NCBI RefSeq assembly: GCF_042653925.1
Contig: NZ_JBHSFQ010000017.1
Location: forward strand, 1 to 64,000
Length of the DNA stretch: 64,000 nucleotides
Direction: 5' to 3'
Origin: Nocardiopsis_B mangrovi
GTDB taxonomy: Bacteria; Actinomycetota; Actinomycetes; Streptosporangiales; Streptosporangiaceae
Shown here: piece after piece, positions 50,858 through 62,040 of the stretch
How positions within the stretch are numbered: the stretch's first letter is position 1
Layout: every line of letters starts with the position of its first letter
Position numbers and translations under genes: made by a program
Notes under the pieces: generated by a model
What the model was told of the DNA's origin: nothing
Seen by the model: the letters and a program-made list of their open reading frames with translations, nothing else
The model's database searches: none

Positions 50858-51688
50858 TCACGGTGCGATCGGCAGCGCCCTCTTGTGGGCCGTGGCACGG
50901 TAGCGGTCCACCAGGGCGGTCAGCACGCGCTCCTCGACCGGCAGCCCTTCGAGGAAGTCGTCGATCTCCTCGTAGGTGACCCCGAGCGCGGCCTCGTCGG
51001 GCTTGCCCGGTGCCAGGCTCTCCAGGTCCGCGGTCGGGGTCTTGCGCACCAGGTCATCGGGGGCGCCGAGCTCGCGGGCGATCGCACGCACCCGCCGCTT
51101 GGTCAGCCCCGTCAGCGGCACCAGGTCGGCGGCGCCGTCGCCGAACTTCGTGAAGAACCCCGTCACCGCCTCGGCCGCGTGGTCGGTGCCCACCACCAGG
51201 CCGCGCACGCCGCCGGCCACCGCGTACTGGGCGATCATGCGCTGCCGCGCCTTGACGTTGCCGAGGACGAAGTCCTGCGACTCCGCGCTCGCGTACGTCA
51301 TCCCGGCGGCCGCCAGGGCACCGGCCGCCGCATCCGCGGCGGGGGCCACGTCGACCGTCAGAATGCGGTCGGGGGCGGTGAACCCGGCCGCGCGGGCGGC
51401 GTCGTCCTCGTCGCGCTGCACCCGGTAGGGCAGCCGCATGGCGATGTACTCCGCGGTTCCGCCGCCGGCCCGCACGCGGTCGGCGGCCAGCCGGCACAGC
51501 CGGCCCGCGGTCATCGAGTCCACCCCGCCGCTGATGCCGAGGATCAGGGCGGTCGCCCCGCTCTCCCTGAGGCGGTCGGCCAGGAAGGCGGTCCGCCGGT
51601 CGATCTCGGCGCGCGCATCGAAGGCGGGGGGCACCTCCAGTTCGCGGATGATCTCGCGGCGGGCGGCCTGCGGGTCGTCTCCGGCCAT
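50858..51688 (-). CDS. nadE: NH3-dependent NAD+ synthetase
   Basis: The 276-aa product converts nicotinate adenine dinucleotide to NAD+ using ammonia. The PP-loop ILGISGGVDSMTAGRL is at about residues 50-66, followed by NVKARQRMIAQYAVA, VVGTDHAAEAVTGFFTKFGDGAADLVPLTGL and the C-terminal KRALP tail, all characteristic of NadE. No glutaminase (nitrilase) domain is attached, unlike the longer mycobacterial form. ATG 51688 and an adjacent GTG 51691 are both possible starts behind AAGGGG. Confidence 0.93.
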   Translation of the reverse strand: MAGDDPQAARREIIRELEVPPAFDARAEIDRRTAFLADRLRESGATALILGISGGVDSMTAGRLCRLAADRVRAGGGTAEYIAMRLPYRVQRDEDDAARAAGFTAPDRILTVDVAPAADAAAGALAAAGMTYASAESQDFVLGNVKARQRMIAQYAVAGGVRGLVVGTDHAAEAVTGFFTKFGDGAADLVPLTGLTKRRVRAIARELGAPDDLVRKTPTADLESLAPGKPDEAALGVTYEEIDDFLEGLPVEERVLTALVDRYRATAHKRALPIAP

Positions 51689-51773
51689 CACGTGTTCCCC
51701 TTACGTCTCGCGGACGTCTGGGATTATCGCGCCCGCCCCGCCGCGTGCCGCGACCGGGGCACCGCAGCCCGGG

Positions 51774-52346
51774 TCAGCGGACCCGCCGGGCGAGCCCTTC
51801 ATAGTCCACGACCACGCCCTCGCGGTCGACGGTCAGCTCGAACGCGCCATAGGTGGGGTCGCGGTACTCGTAGCGCTCGCGGCCTTCGGCCGACGACAGC
51901 CGCGTGTAGCGCTGCACGACCCGGCTCACCCGCAGGCTGGGCACGTCGATCCAGGCCACCGCGATGTCGCGGAACTCCCCCGGGCGCAGGCCCAGGCGCC
52001 GGATCGGCAGGGTGTTGGTCAGCGGGGTGGCGGCGACGTCGACGTCCACGCAGCCGTCGAGGTCGTGGACGCGCTTGCCGTCCATGGTCCACTTGCCGCC
52101 CGCGGCCGCCAGCTCCAGGGTGTGCACACCCCGCTCGGACACGGTCTCGACCCGCGTGCAGCGGGTCGTCCACGCGAGGTCGGTACGGACGGTGAAGCGG
52201 CAGGCGAACCGATCTCGGGGGTCGGCGACGGTTTCGCTCGCCTCCAGCCGGTACCCGTCGGTCTCCGCGATGAGCGCACCGACTCCGAGCCCTTCCGCAC
52301 CATCGATCCGGGTCCAGGCGGCGGGATGTTTTCTATACGCCGACAT
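51774..52346 (-). CDS. Putative glycolipid-binding protein (DUF1089-like)
   Basis: The 190-aa product starts MSAYRKHPAAWTRIDGAEG and continues as an all-beta barrel-like protein (WTMDGKRVHDLDGCVDVDVAATPLTNTLPIRRL, YTRLSSAEGRERYEYRDP). The pattern WxxxDGxxxxxLxGCxDVDxxxxPxTNTLPIRRL is characteristic of the putative glycolipid-binding family (PF06475). Biochemical function is not established. The ribosome binding site is weak. It lies behind nadE in opposite reading order but on the same strand. Confidence 0.8.
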   Translation of the reverse strand: MSAYRKHPAAWTRIDGAEGLGVGALIAETDGYRLEASETVADPRDRFACRFTVRTDLAWTTRCTRVETVSERGVHTLELAAAGGKWTMDGKRVHDLDGCVDVDVAATPLTNTLPIRRLGLRPGEFRDIAVAWIDVPSLRVSRVVQRYTRLSSAEGRERYEYRDPTYGAFELTVDREGVVVDYEGLARRVR

Positions 52347-52577
52347 GACATCCGTTCTACCGGTCGCTCCGGTCACGCGCCAGAGCGCACCGATCACCGG
52401 AACGACACGATAGACAGTCGCAACCGATCGGACACCCGCCGGCCGTATGGTGCCGTCCGTCTCGGCGGCGTGTGGCCCGGCGGCCCCCTGAAACCCGGGC
52501 CGGGGGATTCCTCCGGGGCCGGGGAGGAACCGGGCCCAGCGGGGCGGTGCCCCGTGGGCCGGTGTCGGATGGGGTGG

Positions 52578-53262
52578 TCAGGGCTGCCTCGGGACCGTCT
52601 CGTCGGTCTTGTTGATGAGTCTCTTGGTGGAGCGGCGGAAAGCCCAGAAGACCGCGATCCCGGCCAGGACGGTCAGCGGGGTGCCGGTCACGACGTCGGT
52701 GGTGGCCAGCCAGGCGGTGGAGTCCGCGAGGTAGGCCCACTGCTGGAAGGCGAACCGCGCGGCGAACATGAGCGTGACCGCGAGGGTGGCGAGGTCGTGG
52801 GCGAGCAGGGTGGGCCGGTCCTGGCGCCAGGGCTTGTCGTTGCCGTGCACGGCGTTCCAGATGAGCCCGGTCAGAGGCCGGCGCACGACGAGCGAGGCGA
52901 GGGAGACGACGCCGCCCGCGAGCGCCGCCCAGATGCCGATCAGGAAGAAGTCGTTGGCCGATCCGGTGTAGGCGGAGACGCCCCCGGCCAGCGAGACGGC
53001 GATGACGCCGCCGATGGCGTTGGTGAACTTCTGCCCGCGCATCATCTGGAACACCATGATGCCCAGCGCGACGACGATCGAGAGCCCGATCGCGATCGGC
53101 AGTGGCACGAAGCCGACGACGGTGGCGAAGACCACGACGGGCACGGCCGCATAGAGCATCGACGACAGGGTGCCCTTGTCGATCCCGGGCTGTTTGGGGC
53201 CCGCGGCCGGCTCGGGCCGGGCGCCCCCGGCGTAGCCGACGTGGAGGGGGGTGGGATTGTGG

Positions 53263-53270
<8 letters not shown>
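52578..53270 (-). CDS. DUF3159-family membrane protein
   Basis: The 230-aa product has about six hydrophobic segments after a soluble N-terminus (MTDHNPTPLHVGYAG). Sequences such as VRRPLTGLIWNAVHGNDKPWR, FTNAIGGVIAVSLAGG and ARFAFQQWAYLADSTAWLA match the actinobacterial DUF3159 family. Its ATG overlaps the end of the upstream S9 peptidase gene by eight bases, so the two should be expressed together. Function unknown. Confidence 0.8.
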
Positions 53271-55152
<1,882 letters not shown>

Positions 55153-55228
55153 GTCGTCGCTCTCCTTCGTCATCGGGGTTGGGCGACGGGCATCAGTCAA
55201 GGGGGTGCCGCAAACGGCACACTCAACT

Positions 55229-55256
55229 CACATAAAAGTGATGTGGGACACATCAA
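55229..55256 (-). promoter_or_regulatory. Promoter-like sequence overlapped by a dyad, upstream of S9 peptidase
   Basis: On the minus strand TTGATG (55256-55251) and TATGTG (55234-55229) are 16 bases apart. The perfect repeat TGATGTG-GGA-CACATCA (55239-55255) covers the -35 and spacer. This suggests repression of the peptidase operon. Confidence 0.4.
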
Positions 55257-55377
55257 CGCGCGGGTGAGGGCGGCGCCGATCCGGGGGCGGCCCCGGACGC
55301 GCCGGGATCGGACCCGATGGCGTCGTGACGGTGCACCGCCCGTTGGTGGCCGGCGGGGGCGACCCGGGACCGCACAA

Positions 55378-55409
55378 CCGCCGGCGCCTTCCACGGGAGG
55401 CACCGGCGG
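55378..55409 (-). terminator. 12-bp hairpin after nrdB
   Basis: 55378-55389 and 55398-55409 pair at 11 of 12 positions with an 8-base loop, about 80 bases past the nrdB stop on the minus strand. The remaining 55153-55490 gap holds only the promoter-like dyad. Confidence 0.6.
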
Positions 55410-55490
55410 TCAGAGCGAGACCGTCTCCCGATTCCGCCATCAGGCGGGAACACCCCTGCGCGAACCGGGAGAGGAACAGATTGCTGCGGG

Positions 55491-56564
55491 TCAGTCCCAG
55501 TCCAGTCCTGACCCCGACTGGTACTCGATGACTCTCGTCTCGAAGAAGTTCTTCTCCTTCTTCAGATCCATCATCTCCGACATCCACGGGAACGGATTCT
55601 CGGTCTCGCCGAAGATCGGTGCCAGGCCGATCTGCTCGGCGCGGCGGTCGGTGATGAAGCGCATGTACTGCTCGCACAGCTCGCCGTTGAGCCCGAGGAT
55701 GCCGCGCGGCATGGTCTCGCGGCCGTAGGCCACCTCCAGCGCGCACGCCTCGGTGAGCATGGTCCGCACCTCGGCCTGGAACGCGTCGCTCCACAGGTGC
55801 GGGTTCTCGATCTTGATCTGGTTGATGACGTCGATCCCGAAGTTCAGGTGGATCGACTCGTCGCGCAGGATGTACTGGTACTGCTCGGCGATGCCGACCA
55901 TCTTGTTGCGCCGGCCCAGCGAGAGGATCTGCGCGAACCCGGTGTAGAACCACATGCCCTCGAACACCACGTAGAACGCCACGAGGTCGCGCAGGAACGC
56001 CTGGTCGGCCTCCGGGGTGCCGGTGGTGAACCCGGGGTCTTCGAGGTTGCGGGTGTACTTCAGCGCCCAGGCGTCCTTCTCCGTGATGGAGGGGACCTCC
56101 CGGTACATGTTGAACAGCTCGCCCTCGTCCAGGCCGAGGCTCTCGCAGATGTACTGGAAGGTGTGCGTGTGCACCGCCTCCTCGAACGCCTGGCGCAGCA
56201 GGTACTGGCGGCACTCGGGGTTGGTGAGCTGCCGGTAGACCGCCAGCACGATGTTGTTCGCCACCAGCGACTCCGCTGTGGCGAAGAAGCCGAGGTTGCG
56301 CTTGAGCATCAGGCGCTCGTCGTCGGTGAGACCGTCGCGGGACTTCCACAGCGCGATGTCGGCCTGCATGGCGACCTCGGTGGGCATCCAGTGGTTGTTG
56401 CAGCCGGCGAGGTACTTGTCCCACGCCCACCGGTACTTGAGGGGGAGCAGCTGGTTGACGTCGGCGCGCGCGTTGATCATCGCCTTGTCGTCGACGCTGA
56501 CGCGGGCGGCGTCGCGCTCGATCGCGCCGAGGCCGCCGGTGGCGGGTTCGAGAACACTGGTCAT
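55491..56564 (-). CDS. nrdB: Class I ribonucleotide reductase, beta (radical) subunit
   Basis: The 357-aa product is the di-iron tyrosyl-radical subunit. Helical metal-ligand segments are visible: FFATAESLVANNIV (Glu), RQAFEEAVHTHTFQY (Glu-His), FYVVFEGMWFYTGF (Glu) and ILRDESIHLNFGIDVI (Glu-His). The C-terminal tail ends VIEYQSGSGLDWD, the segment that docks to the alpha subunit and carries the radical-transfer Tyr. It follows nrdA after 204 bases on the same strand with no obvious internal terminator, so both are probably under the upstream riboswitch and NrdR boxes. Confidence 0.95.
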   Translation of the reverse strand: MTSVLEPATGGLGAIERDAARVSVDDKAMINARADVNQLLPLKYRWAWDKYLAGCNNHWMPTEVAMQADIALWKSRDGLTDDERLMLKRNLGFFATAESLVANNIVLAVYRQLTNPECRQYLLRQAFEEAVHTHTFQYICESLGLDEGELFNMYREVPSITEKDAWALKYTRNLEDPGFTTGTPEADQAFLRDLVAFYVVFEGMWFYTGFAQILSLGRRNKMVGIAEQYQYILRDESIHLNFGIDVINQIKIENPHLWSDAFQAEVRTMLTEACALEVAYGRETMPRGILGLNGELCEQYMRFITDRRAEQIGLAPIFGETENPFPWMSEMMDLKKEKNFFETRVIEYQSGSGLDWD

Positions 56565-56768
56565 GGCTTCGGGTCCGGTCTAGTCGGGTGTGCGGTTCGA
56601 TGCGCGAGCCGGAGAAGCGCCGGCTCGGCGGGTACAGGGGACGGGGGACGGGGTGCGGCCGGAGCGCTGGGCGCGCCGTGCGGCGGGGCGGAGCCGTCGC
56701 CGCCGGCGCGTCCCGCGGGCGCACGAGGGGCGCGGGGCGCACCCGCCGGGGGCACGGCGCGGGCGCCG

Positions 56769-59237
56769 CTACTGGCAGGCCTCGCAGTCGGGATCCTCGA
56801 TGGAGCAGACCGCCCCCGCGTCCTGGACCGGCGCCGGAGCGGGAGCCGGAACCGCCGGAGCCGCCGAGACCGCGTTCAGCCGGCCGTCGGTCCCCTTCAA
56901 GGTGCTCTTCTCCACGTGCGTGGCGCTCTGCGAGCGCAGGTAGTACGTGGTCTTGAGGCCCTTGCGCCAGGCGCGGCGGTACAGCTCGTCGAGCTTGCGG
57001 CCGCTCGGCGCCGCCATGTACAGGTTCAGCGACTGCGCCTGGTCGATCCACTTCTGCCGCCGCGCGCCCGCGTCGACCAGCCACGCCGAATCGATCTCGA
57101 ACGCGGTCGCGTACAGCTCGCGCAGCTCGGCCGGTACCCGCTCGATGGCGCCCAGGCTGCCGTCGTGCAGCTTGAGCCGGGTCACCATGTCGTCGTCCCA
57201 CAGCCCCCGTTCCTTGAGGTCGCGGACGAGGTAGGGGTTGACCACGGTGAAGTCGCCCGACATGTTCGACTTGACGTAGAGGTTGCGGTAGATCGGCTCG
57301 ATCGACTGCCCGACACCGGTGATGTTGGCGATGGTGGCGGTCGGCGCGATCGCCATGACGTTGGAGTTGCGCATCCCCAGGGTGCGCACGCGCTCGCGCA
57401 GGCCCGCCCAGTCCAGCCGTTCCGTGGTGTCGACGTCGAGGTCGCCGCCGCGCGCCGCCGCCAGCCGGTCCAGGGAGTCGATGGGCAGCACGCCCCGGCT
57501 CCACAGCGATCCCGCGAACGACGCGTAGGCTCCCCGTTCCGCCGCGAGCTCGGCCGACGCCTCGATGGCGTGGTAGGAGATCAGCTCCATGCTCTCGTCG
57601 GCGAACTCCACGGCGCCCTGCGAGGCCATGGGCAGCCGCAGCCGGAACAGCGCGTCCTGGAAGCCCATGAGGCCCAGGCCCACGGGGCGGTGGCGCATGT
57701 TGGCGCGCTCGGCCTCGGGGATCGTGTAGTAGTTCACGTCGATGACGTTGTCGAGCATCCGCACCGCCGTGCGCACCGTGCGGCGCAGCCGCTCGGCGTC
57801 CAGCCCGTCCGGGCCGGTGTGGTTGGCGAGGTTGACCGAGCCCAGGTTGCACACCGCCACCTCGTCGGCGCTGGTGTTGAGGGTGATCTCGGTGCACAGG
57901 TTGGACGAGTGCACCACGCCGGCGTGCTGCTGCGGGGAGCGCAGGTTGCAGGGGTCCTTGAAGGTGATCCACGGGTGGCCGGTCTCGAAGAGCATGGTGA
58001 GCATGCGCCGCCACAGATCGACGGCTGGCACCCGGCGCCACACCTTGATCCCACCGGCGTCGGCGGCCCGCTCGTAGGCGGTGTAGGCGGCGGCGAACTC
58101 CGCGCCGTAGAGGTCGTGCAGATCGGGGACCTCGTCGGGCGAGAACAGCGTCCACTCGCCCCCGTTCTCGACCCGCTGCAGGAACAGGTCCGGCACCCAG
58201 TTGGCGGTGTTCATGTCATGGGTGCGCCGCCGGTCGTCACCGGTGTTCTTGCGCAGGTCGAGGAACTCCTCGATGTCGATGTGCCAGGTCTCCAGATAGG
58301 CGCAGACCGCCCCCTTCCTCTTTCCCCCTTGGTTCACGGCCACCGCCGTGTCGTTGGCGATCTTGAGGAACGGGACGACGCCCTGGCTTTGGCCGTTGGT
58401 GCCCTTGATGTGGGCGCCGATGCCGCGGACCGGGGTCCAGTCGTTGCCCAGTCCGCCGGAGTACTTCGACAGGAGGGCGTTGTTGCTGATCCCGTGGAAG
58501 ATCGACTGGAGGTCGTCGCCGACGGTGGTCAGGAAGCAGGACGACAGCTGGGCGCGGCGGGTGCCGGAGTTGAAGAGGGTGGGCGTGGAGCACATGAAGT
58601 CGAACGAGGACAGCAGTTCATAGAACTCGATGGCGCGCGCCTCGCGGTCGTCCTCGCGCAGGGCCAGGCCCATGGCCACGCGCATGAAGAACGCCTGCGG
58701 CAGCTCGTAGCGGGTGCCGTCGCTGTGCAGGAAGTACCGGTCATAGAGGGTCTGCAGGCCGAGGAAGGTGAAGTGCAGGTCGCGCTCGGGCCGCAGGGCG
58801 GCGCCCAGGCGGCCGAGGTCGAAGGACGCCAGTTCGGGGTCGAGCTGGTCCAGCCGGATGCCGCGCGCGACGTAGTCGGCGAGGTAGCCGGCGTAGCGGC
58901 CCGCCATCTCCGACTGGCCGGCCTCGTCGGGCCGCCCCGCGAGGAAGCTCAGGGCTTCGCGGCGGAGCTTGTCCAGCAGCAGCCGGGCGGCGACGTGCGA
59001 GTGGTCCGGGTCGGCCTCGACGAAGGCGCGGGCGGCCATGACCAGCGCGAGTTCCAGCTCGTCGGGGCGGATGCCCGGGTAGAGGCTGCGCCTGGCCTCG
59101 GTGAGGATCGCCTCGGCCGAAACGCCCGCGAGCCCGGCGCACGCCTCGTGCACCACCGACGCGGCCCTCGTCAGGGGGTCGGTCGCGGGCGGCGCGGGCG
59201 CCGCGCCCGCCGGGGCGGTGTCGGTGTCGAGGGTCAT
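56769..59237 (-). CDS. nrdA: Class I ribonucleotide reductase, alpha (catalytic) subunit
   Basis: The 822-aa product reduces ribonucleoside diphosphates. Active-site segments include STPTLFNSGTRRAQLSSCFL (first redox Cys), HSSNLCTEITLNTS (thiyl-radical Cys and catalytic Glu), and the C-terminal DCEACQ pair that shuttles electrons from thioredoxin. The ATP-cone region is present at the N-terminus only in degenerate form (SAEAILTEARRSLYPG). GGAG precedes ATG 59237. Upstream lie a cobalamin riboswitch and NrdR-like boxes; in Streptomyces the same arrangement turns class I off when B12 allows the class II enzyme to work. Confidence 0.95.
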   Translation of the reverse strand: MTLDTDTAPAGAAPAPPATDPLTRAASVVHEACAGLAGVSAEAILTEARRSLYPGIRPDELELALVMAARAFVEADPDHSHVAARLLLDKLRREALSFLAGRPDEAGQSEMAGRYAGYLADYVARGIRLDQLDPELASFDLGRLGAALRPERDLHFTFLGLQTLYDRYFLHSDGTRYELPQAFFMRVAMGLALREDDREARAIEFYELLSSFDFMCSTPTLFNSGTRRAQLSSCFLTTVGDDLQSIFHGISNNALLSKYSGGLGNDWTPVRGIGAHIKGTNGQSQGVVPFLKIANDTAVAVNQGGKRKGAVCAYLETWHIDIEEFLDLRKNTGDDRRRTHDMNTANWVPDLFLQRVENGGEWTLFSPDEVPDLHDLYGAEFAAAYTAYERAADAGGIKVWRRVPAVDLWRRMLTMLFETGHPWITFKDPCNLRSPQQHAGVVHSSNLCTEITLNTSADEVAVCNLGSVNLANHTGPDGLDAERLRRTVRTAVRMLDNVIDVNYYTIPEAERANMRHRPVGLGLMGFQDALFRLRLPMASQGAVEFADESMELISYHAIEASAELAAERGAYASFAGSLWSRGVLPIDSLDRLAAARGGDLDVDTTERLDWAGLRERVRTLGMRNSNVMAIAPTATIANITGVGQSIEPIYRNLYVKSNMSGDFTVVNPYLVRDLKERGLWDDDMVTRLKLHDGSLGAIERVPAELRELYATAFEIDSAWLVDAGARRQKWIDQAQSLNLYMAAPSGRKLDELYRRAWRKGLKTTYYLRSQSATHVEKSTLKGTDGRLNAVSAAPAVPAPAPAPVQDAGAVCSIEDPDCEACQ

Positions 59238-59387
59238 GCGTGGCTCCAACCAGGTAGACGTGGACCGGTCGGGTCCTGTCGGGGAGGCACGCAGGCAAGG
59301 GGCGGCCACGTCGGTCCCGTGGCGGGCGTCCCCTGATCCGCGGCGGCCCACCCTCGAGGCCCCGTTGCGAGTGCGCGACGTGCGCGC

Positions 59388-59580
59388 ACACCGGTGGCAG
59401 GTCTTCGGACTCGCGGGCGCCGGGGCCGGATCCGGCCCGGTCCTACTGGCCGTCGCTTCCCGGGCGCCGTGCGCCCAGTGCTCGTTGACGGCGGTCGTTC
59501 CCGCTCACCGCTGCGGGGCAGTCCCGGATTCGCACCGGGTTCCCTCTTGCCTCACCGGGGAGGCGCCCCGGTGAACCACC
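59388..59580 (-). ncRNA. Cobalamin (B12) riboswitch
   Basis: Read on the minus strand, the conserved core GAATCCGGGACTGCCCCGCA, then GCGGTGA, is followed about 100 bases later by the B12 box AGTCCGAAGACCTGCCAC (59411-59394). This is the standard adenosylcobalamin riboswitch layout. It ends about 150 bases before the nrdA start and should reduce nrdAB expression when cobalamin is available. Confidence 0.92.
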
Positions 59581-59590
59581 AGCGCGAGCG

Positions 59591-59638
59591 ATACTACATC
59601 TAGGGGCAGCCAACGGCGAACACCGCAAGATGAGCGCG
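59591..59638 (-). promoter_or_regulatory. Tandem NrdR-like boxes over the nrdAB promoter
   Basis: The core CTACATCTAG (59594-59603) fits both halves of the NrdR-box consensus (acaCwAtATaTwGtgt). A weaker box, CAAGATGAGC (59626-59635), matches one half. Their centres are 32 bases apart, the usual three-turn spacing. The minus-strand -10-like TAGTAT (59596-59591) lies inside the first box. NrdR binding here would repress nrdAB. Confidence 0.6.
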
Positions 59639-59783
59639 TGTCACGCTGCTCAGCGGATGACAGGACGACCCGTTCCGTGCTAACGGGTGCGCGCGGGTAC
59701 CCGCTCGACCGGTGTGCGGGCGCGGCGGCGATCCGTCCTCCGCCACCCCGTTACCGGGGCGCGGCGGTCGGCACGGCCGGCGG

Positions 59784-60338
59784 TCAGCCGTCGATCAGGC
59801 GGTCCAGGGCGTCCTCCTCGAGACCGAGGTCGACGCGGATCCGGTAGCGGGTGCGCAGCAGTTCCATGAGGAGGTCGTGCACATACGGCGAGACGTCCTG
59901 GTGGCGGAACCGCTCGACCCCCAGGGTGGCCCACGCGTGGGCGCCCTTGAGGTCGTCGTGCGCCTGGAGGGTCTCGGCGATGTGAATGTAGGTGGGCAGG
60001 TTGCGCGGGCCTTCCGAGCGCAACCGCTCCAGCTGGGCGTAGGCGGTGTCGACGAGGTCGAGCTCGAACAGCGCGCCCGCCTGGAGGGCGCGGGCGTCGA
60101 TGATGGTCACGCCGCCGTCGTCGATCGCCCGCTGGTAGGCGGCCGACGCGCGCTCGAACTCCTGGGCCATCTCCCACTGCTCGCCGGCGCGCACGAACAG
60201 CTCGGCGCGCGAGATCTCGCTGTCGGAGTCGACCCGGTTGGCCAGGCTGAGGAGTTCCGCGGCGACCTCGACATGGTCACCGGACTGCACCGCCCGGAAT
60301 TCCAGCCGGTCGAGATCGGCCGTCGTCACGCGGGTCAC
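59784..60338 (-). CDS. Tetratricopeptide-like helical protein
   Basis: The 184-aa product starts at GTG 60338 with GGAGG six bases upstream (VTRVTTADLDRLEFRAVQSG). It consists of helix pairs: ELLSLANRVDSDSEISRAEL, AGEQWEMAQEFERASAAYQRAI, ALFELDLVDTAYAQLERLR, ETLQAHDDLKGAHAWATLGV, which reads as TPR-like repeats. Similar proteins are conserved in Streptomyces without assigned function. It starts 43 bases after the NYN-domain gene on the same strand and is probably in its operon. Confidence 0.75.
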   Translation of the reverse strand: MTRVTTADLDRLEFRAVQSGDHVEVAAELLSLANRVDSDSEISRAELFVRAGEQWEMAQEFERASAAYQRAIDDGGVTIIDARALQAGALFELDLVDTAYAQLERLRSEGPRNLPTYIHIAETLQAHDDLKGAHAWATLGVERFRHQDVSPYVHDLLMELLRTRYRIRVDLGLEEDALDRLIDG

Positions 60339-60381
60339 CGGCACCCTCCCTAGGTCCTCATCGCTCCGCCACACCCGGTCA

Positions 60382-62040
60382 TCAGCTCCGCGCGCGTTCG
60401 AGCGCGTTCCAGAAGCCCTGCCGCAGCGCGTCGCGGACTTCGTCGCGCAGCAGGAAGTCGATCGGCAGCGCCGACCCCTGGAGCAGGCGCGCCTCCAGGT
60501 CGGAGGGCATGCGGGGCCGGCGCACGAGCACCGCCTCCAGCCACAGGGCCGGAGCATCGCGAGCGATGGACTCCGCGAAGTCGTTCCCTTCCTGGCGCGC
60601 GACATTCACGGCGTCCTCGATCGTGCGCGCGCCCGACGATCCGGGAGGGACGTACCCGACGGTGCGGGAGGGGTTGGTGTAGGGCCCGTGCTGGACCCGT
60701 TGTTCGGGGCGGGGGCCAGTATCGGGTCTTGAGTCCGCGGGTGCTTCGGCGGGGCCGCCGAAGCGGGACTCAGTTCCCGTACTGACCCCAAAAATAGGGT
60801 TTGGGCCGGTGTTACCTCCGAACCCGGGGTTGCCTCCCGTGTTGCCGCCGTAGCGGGGTTCGGGTGCCGGAGGTGGAGCGCTCCGGGCGGGTGGCGCCTC
60901 GCGCTCGTACTGGTTGCCGCCCATCATCGGGTCGCGGTGCGATCCGGCGGCCGGCAGCGCCGGCTGCTGGTGCGGCGGCGGTGGCTGTGGCGGCCGCGCC
61001 TGCTGTTGCGGTGGCGGCCCGCCGTAGCCCCCCTGCTGGCCCATCATGCTCGGGTCCGGGCCCGCGCCGGGCGGGGCGTAGCCCGCGTTGGCGCCGTTGG
61101 GCGGGTTGCCCGCCATGCTCGGGTGCGCGCCGGTGGCGGGCGCCGGTGGCGGCGCGGGGCCGACCGCCGGGAACCCGTTGACGTCGATGGGTCCGCTGTT
61201 GCCGGAACGCGGGGTGTCGACCCCGCCCGCGCCCTGCGGCGCCAGGTGGTCGCCCCCGCGCTGCTGGGCCAGGGTCTGCCGCATGGCGCGGAGCTGGTCC
61301 ATGGCGCTGCCGGTCATGGCCGGCTGGGCGCCGGTCCCGGCGAACATGGCCTCCAGCCCGCCCGACGACGGCCCGGCGGGCTCCACCCGCGGGGACGCGG
61401 GGTGGGCGGTCACCGGCTGCCGGGGGACATCGGGACCCGTGCGCGCCCGGCCGTTGCCGAGCGGGGTGGTGGTCTCTCCGGTGTCGTCGGACGAGCCGCC
61501 GGCCCCGGAGAGGAGGTTGACGTAGGGGCGCAGGTGACCCGCCCCGATCTCGATGAGGTCGTCGCATTCGCGGCGCAGCGAACGCGAGATGGTCCAGTTG
61601 CCCTCGACCGAGATGTGCACGACGGTAACGCGGACCCCGAGGTCCTGTACGTCGGCCACGACCTGGGCCATGTCCTCGTCACCGCTGACGAGGACGGCCT
61701 CGCAGAGCACTCCGGTGCCCGCGAGCGTGGTGAGGTCCCGTTGGACGTAGCTCTCGACGCCCTCCCGTCTGCCCGGACGGATACGCGCGGCTCGGAATTT
61801 GATGCCGGGGATGTCGGCTATGCCGTCCTGCTCCTGCGTGCGGCGGCCGTCGGCCGTCGCCTCGTACCAGTAGCACCGCAGCAACGGGAGCCCCGTGCGG
61901 TCGCGTGCGACTTCGTTGAGGAGCTGTAGGAGTCCCGCGTAATCCCATGACACGGAATCGCGATTGCGGGTTCCGTGCACTGCCATCGCGCCGTCGGCGA
62001 GGAGGTAGCCGGCGTCTACGAACAGCGCGCAGCGATCCAC
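60382..62040 (-). CDS. NYN-domain (PIN-like) RNA-binding or nuclease protein
   Basis: The 552-aa product has an N-terminal NYN domain at about residues 1-180: ALFVDAGYLLADGA (first Asp), ESYVQRDLTTLAG, AVLVSGDEDMAQVVADVQDLG (SGDxD) and VVHISVEGNWTIS. These acidic residues are the metal site of the PIN-like fold. The middle 250 residues are Pro/Gly/Gln-rich and disordered, with Gly-Asn-Thr repeats. The C-terminal 60 residues (WLEAVLVRRPRMPSDLEARL, LLRDEVRDALRQGFW) form a conserved helical module. GTG 62040 follows AAGGGGCGG. A role in RNA turnover is likely but unproven. Confidence 0.82.
   Translation of the reverse strand: MDRCALFVDAGYLLADGAMAVHGTRNRDSVSWDYAGLLQLLNEVARDRTGLPLLRCYWYEATADGRRTQEQDGIADIPGIKFRAARIRPGRREGVESYVQRDLTTLAGTGVLCEAVLVSGDEDMAQVVADVQDLGVRVTVVHISVEGNWTISRSLRRECDDLIEIGAGHLRPYVNLLSGAGGSSDDTGETTTPLGNGRARTGPDVPRQPVTAHPASPRVEPAGPSSGGLEAMFAGTGAQPAMTGSAMDQLRAMRQTLAQQRGGDHLAPQGAGGVDTPRSGNSGPIDVNGFPAVGPAPPPAPATGAHPSMAGNPPNGANAGYAPPGAGPDPSMMGQQGGYGGPPPQQQARPPQPPPPHQQPALPAAGSHRDPMMGGNQYEREAPPARSAPPPAPEPRYGGNTGGNPGFGGNTGPNPIFGVSTGTESRFGGPAEAPADSRPDTGPRPEQRVQHGPYTNPSRTVGYVPPGSSGARTIEDAVNVARQEGNDFAESIARDAPALWLEAVLVRRPRMPSDLEARLLQGSALPIDFLLRDEVRDALRQGFWNALERARS

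Noticed and set aside
55797..59336. 1179-codon plus-strand open frame opposite nrdAB
   Set aside because: Antisense to two recognisable reductase genes, low-complexity composition, no ribosome binding site.
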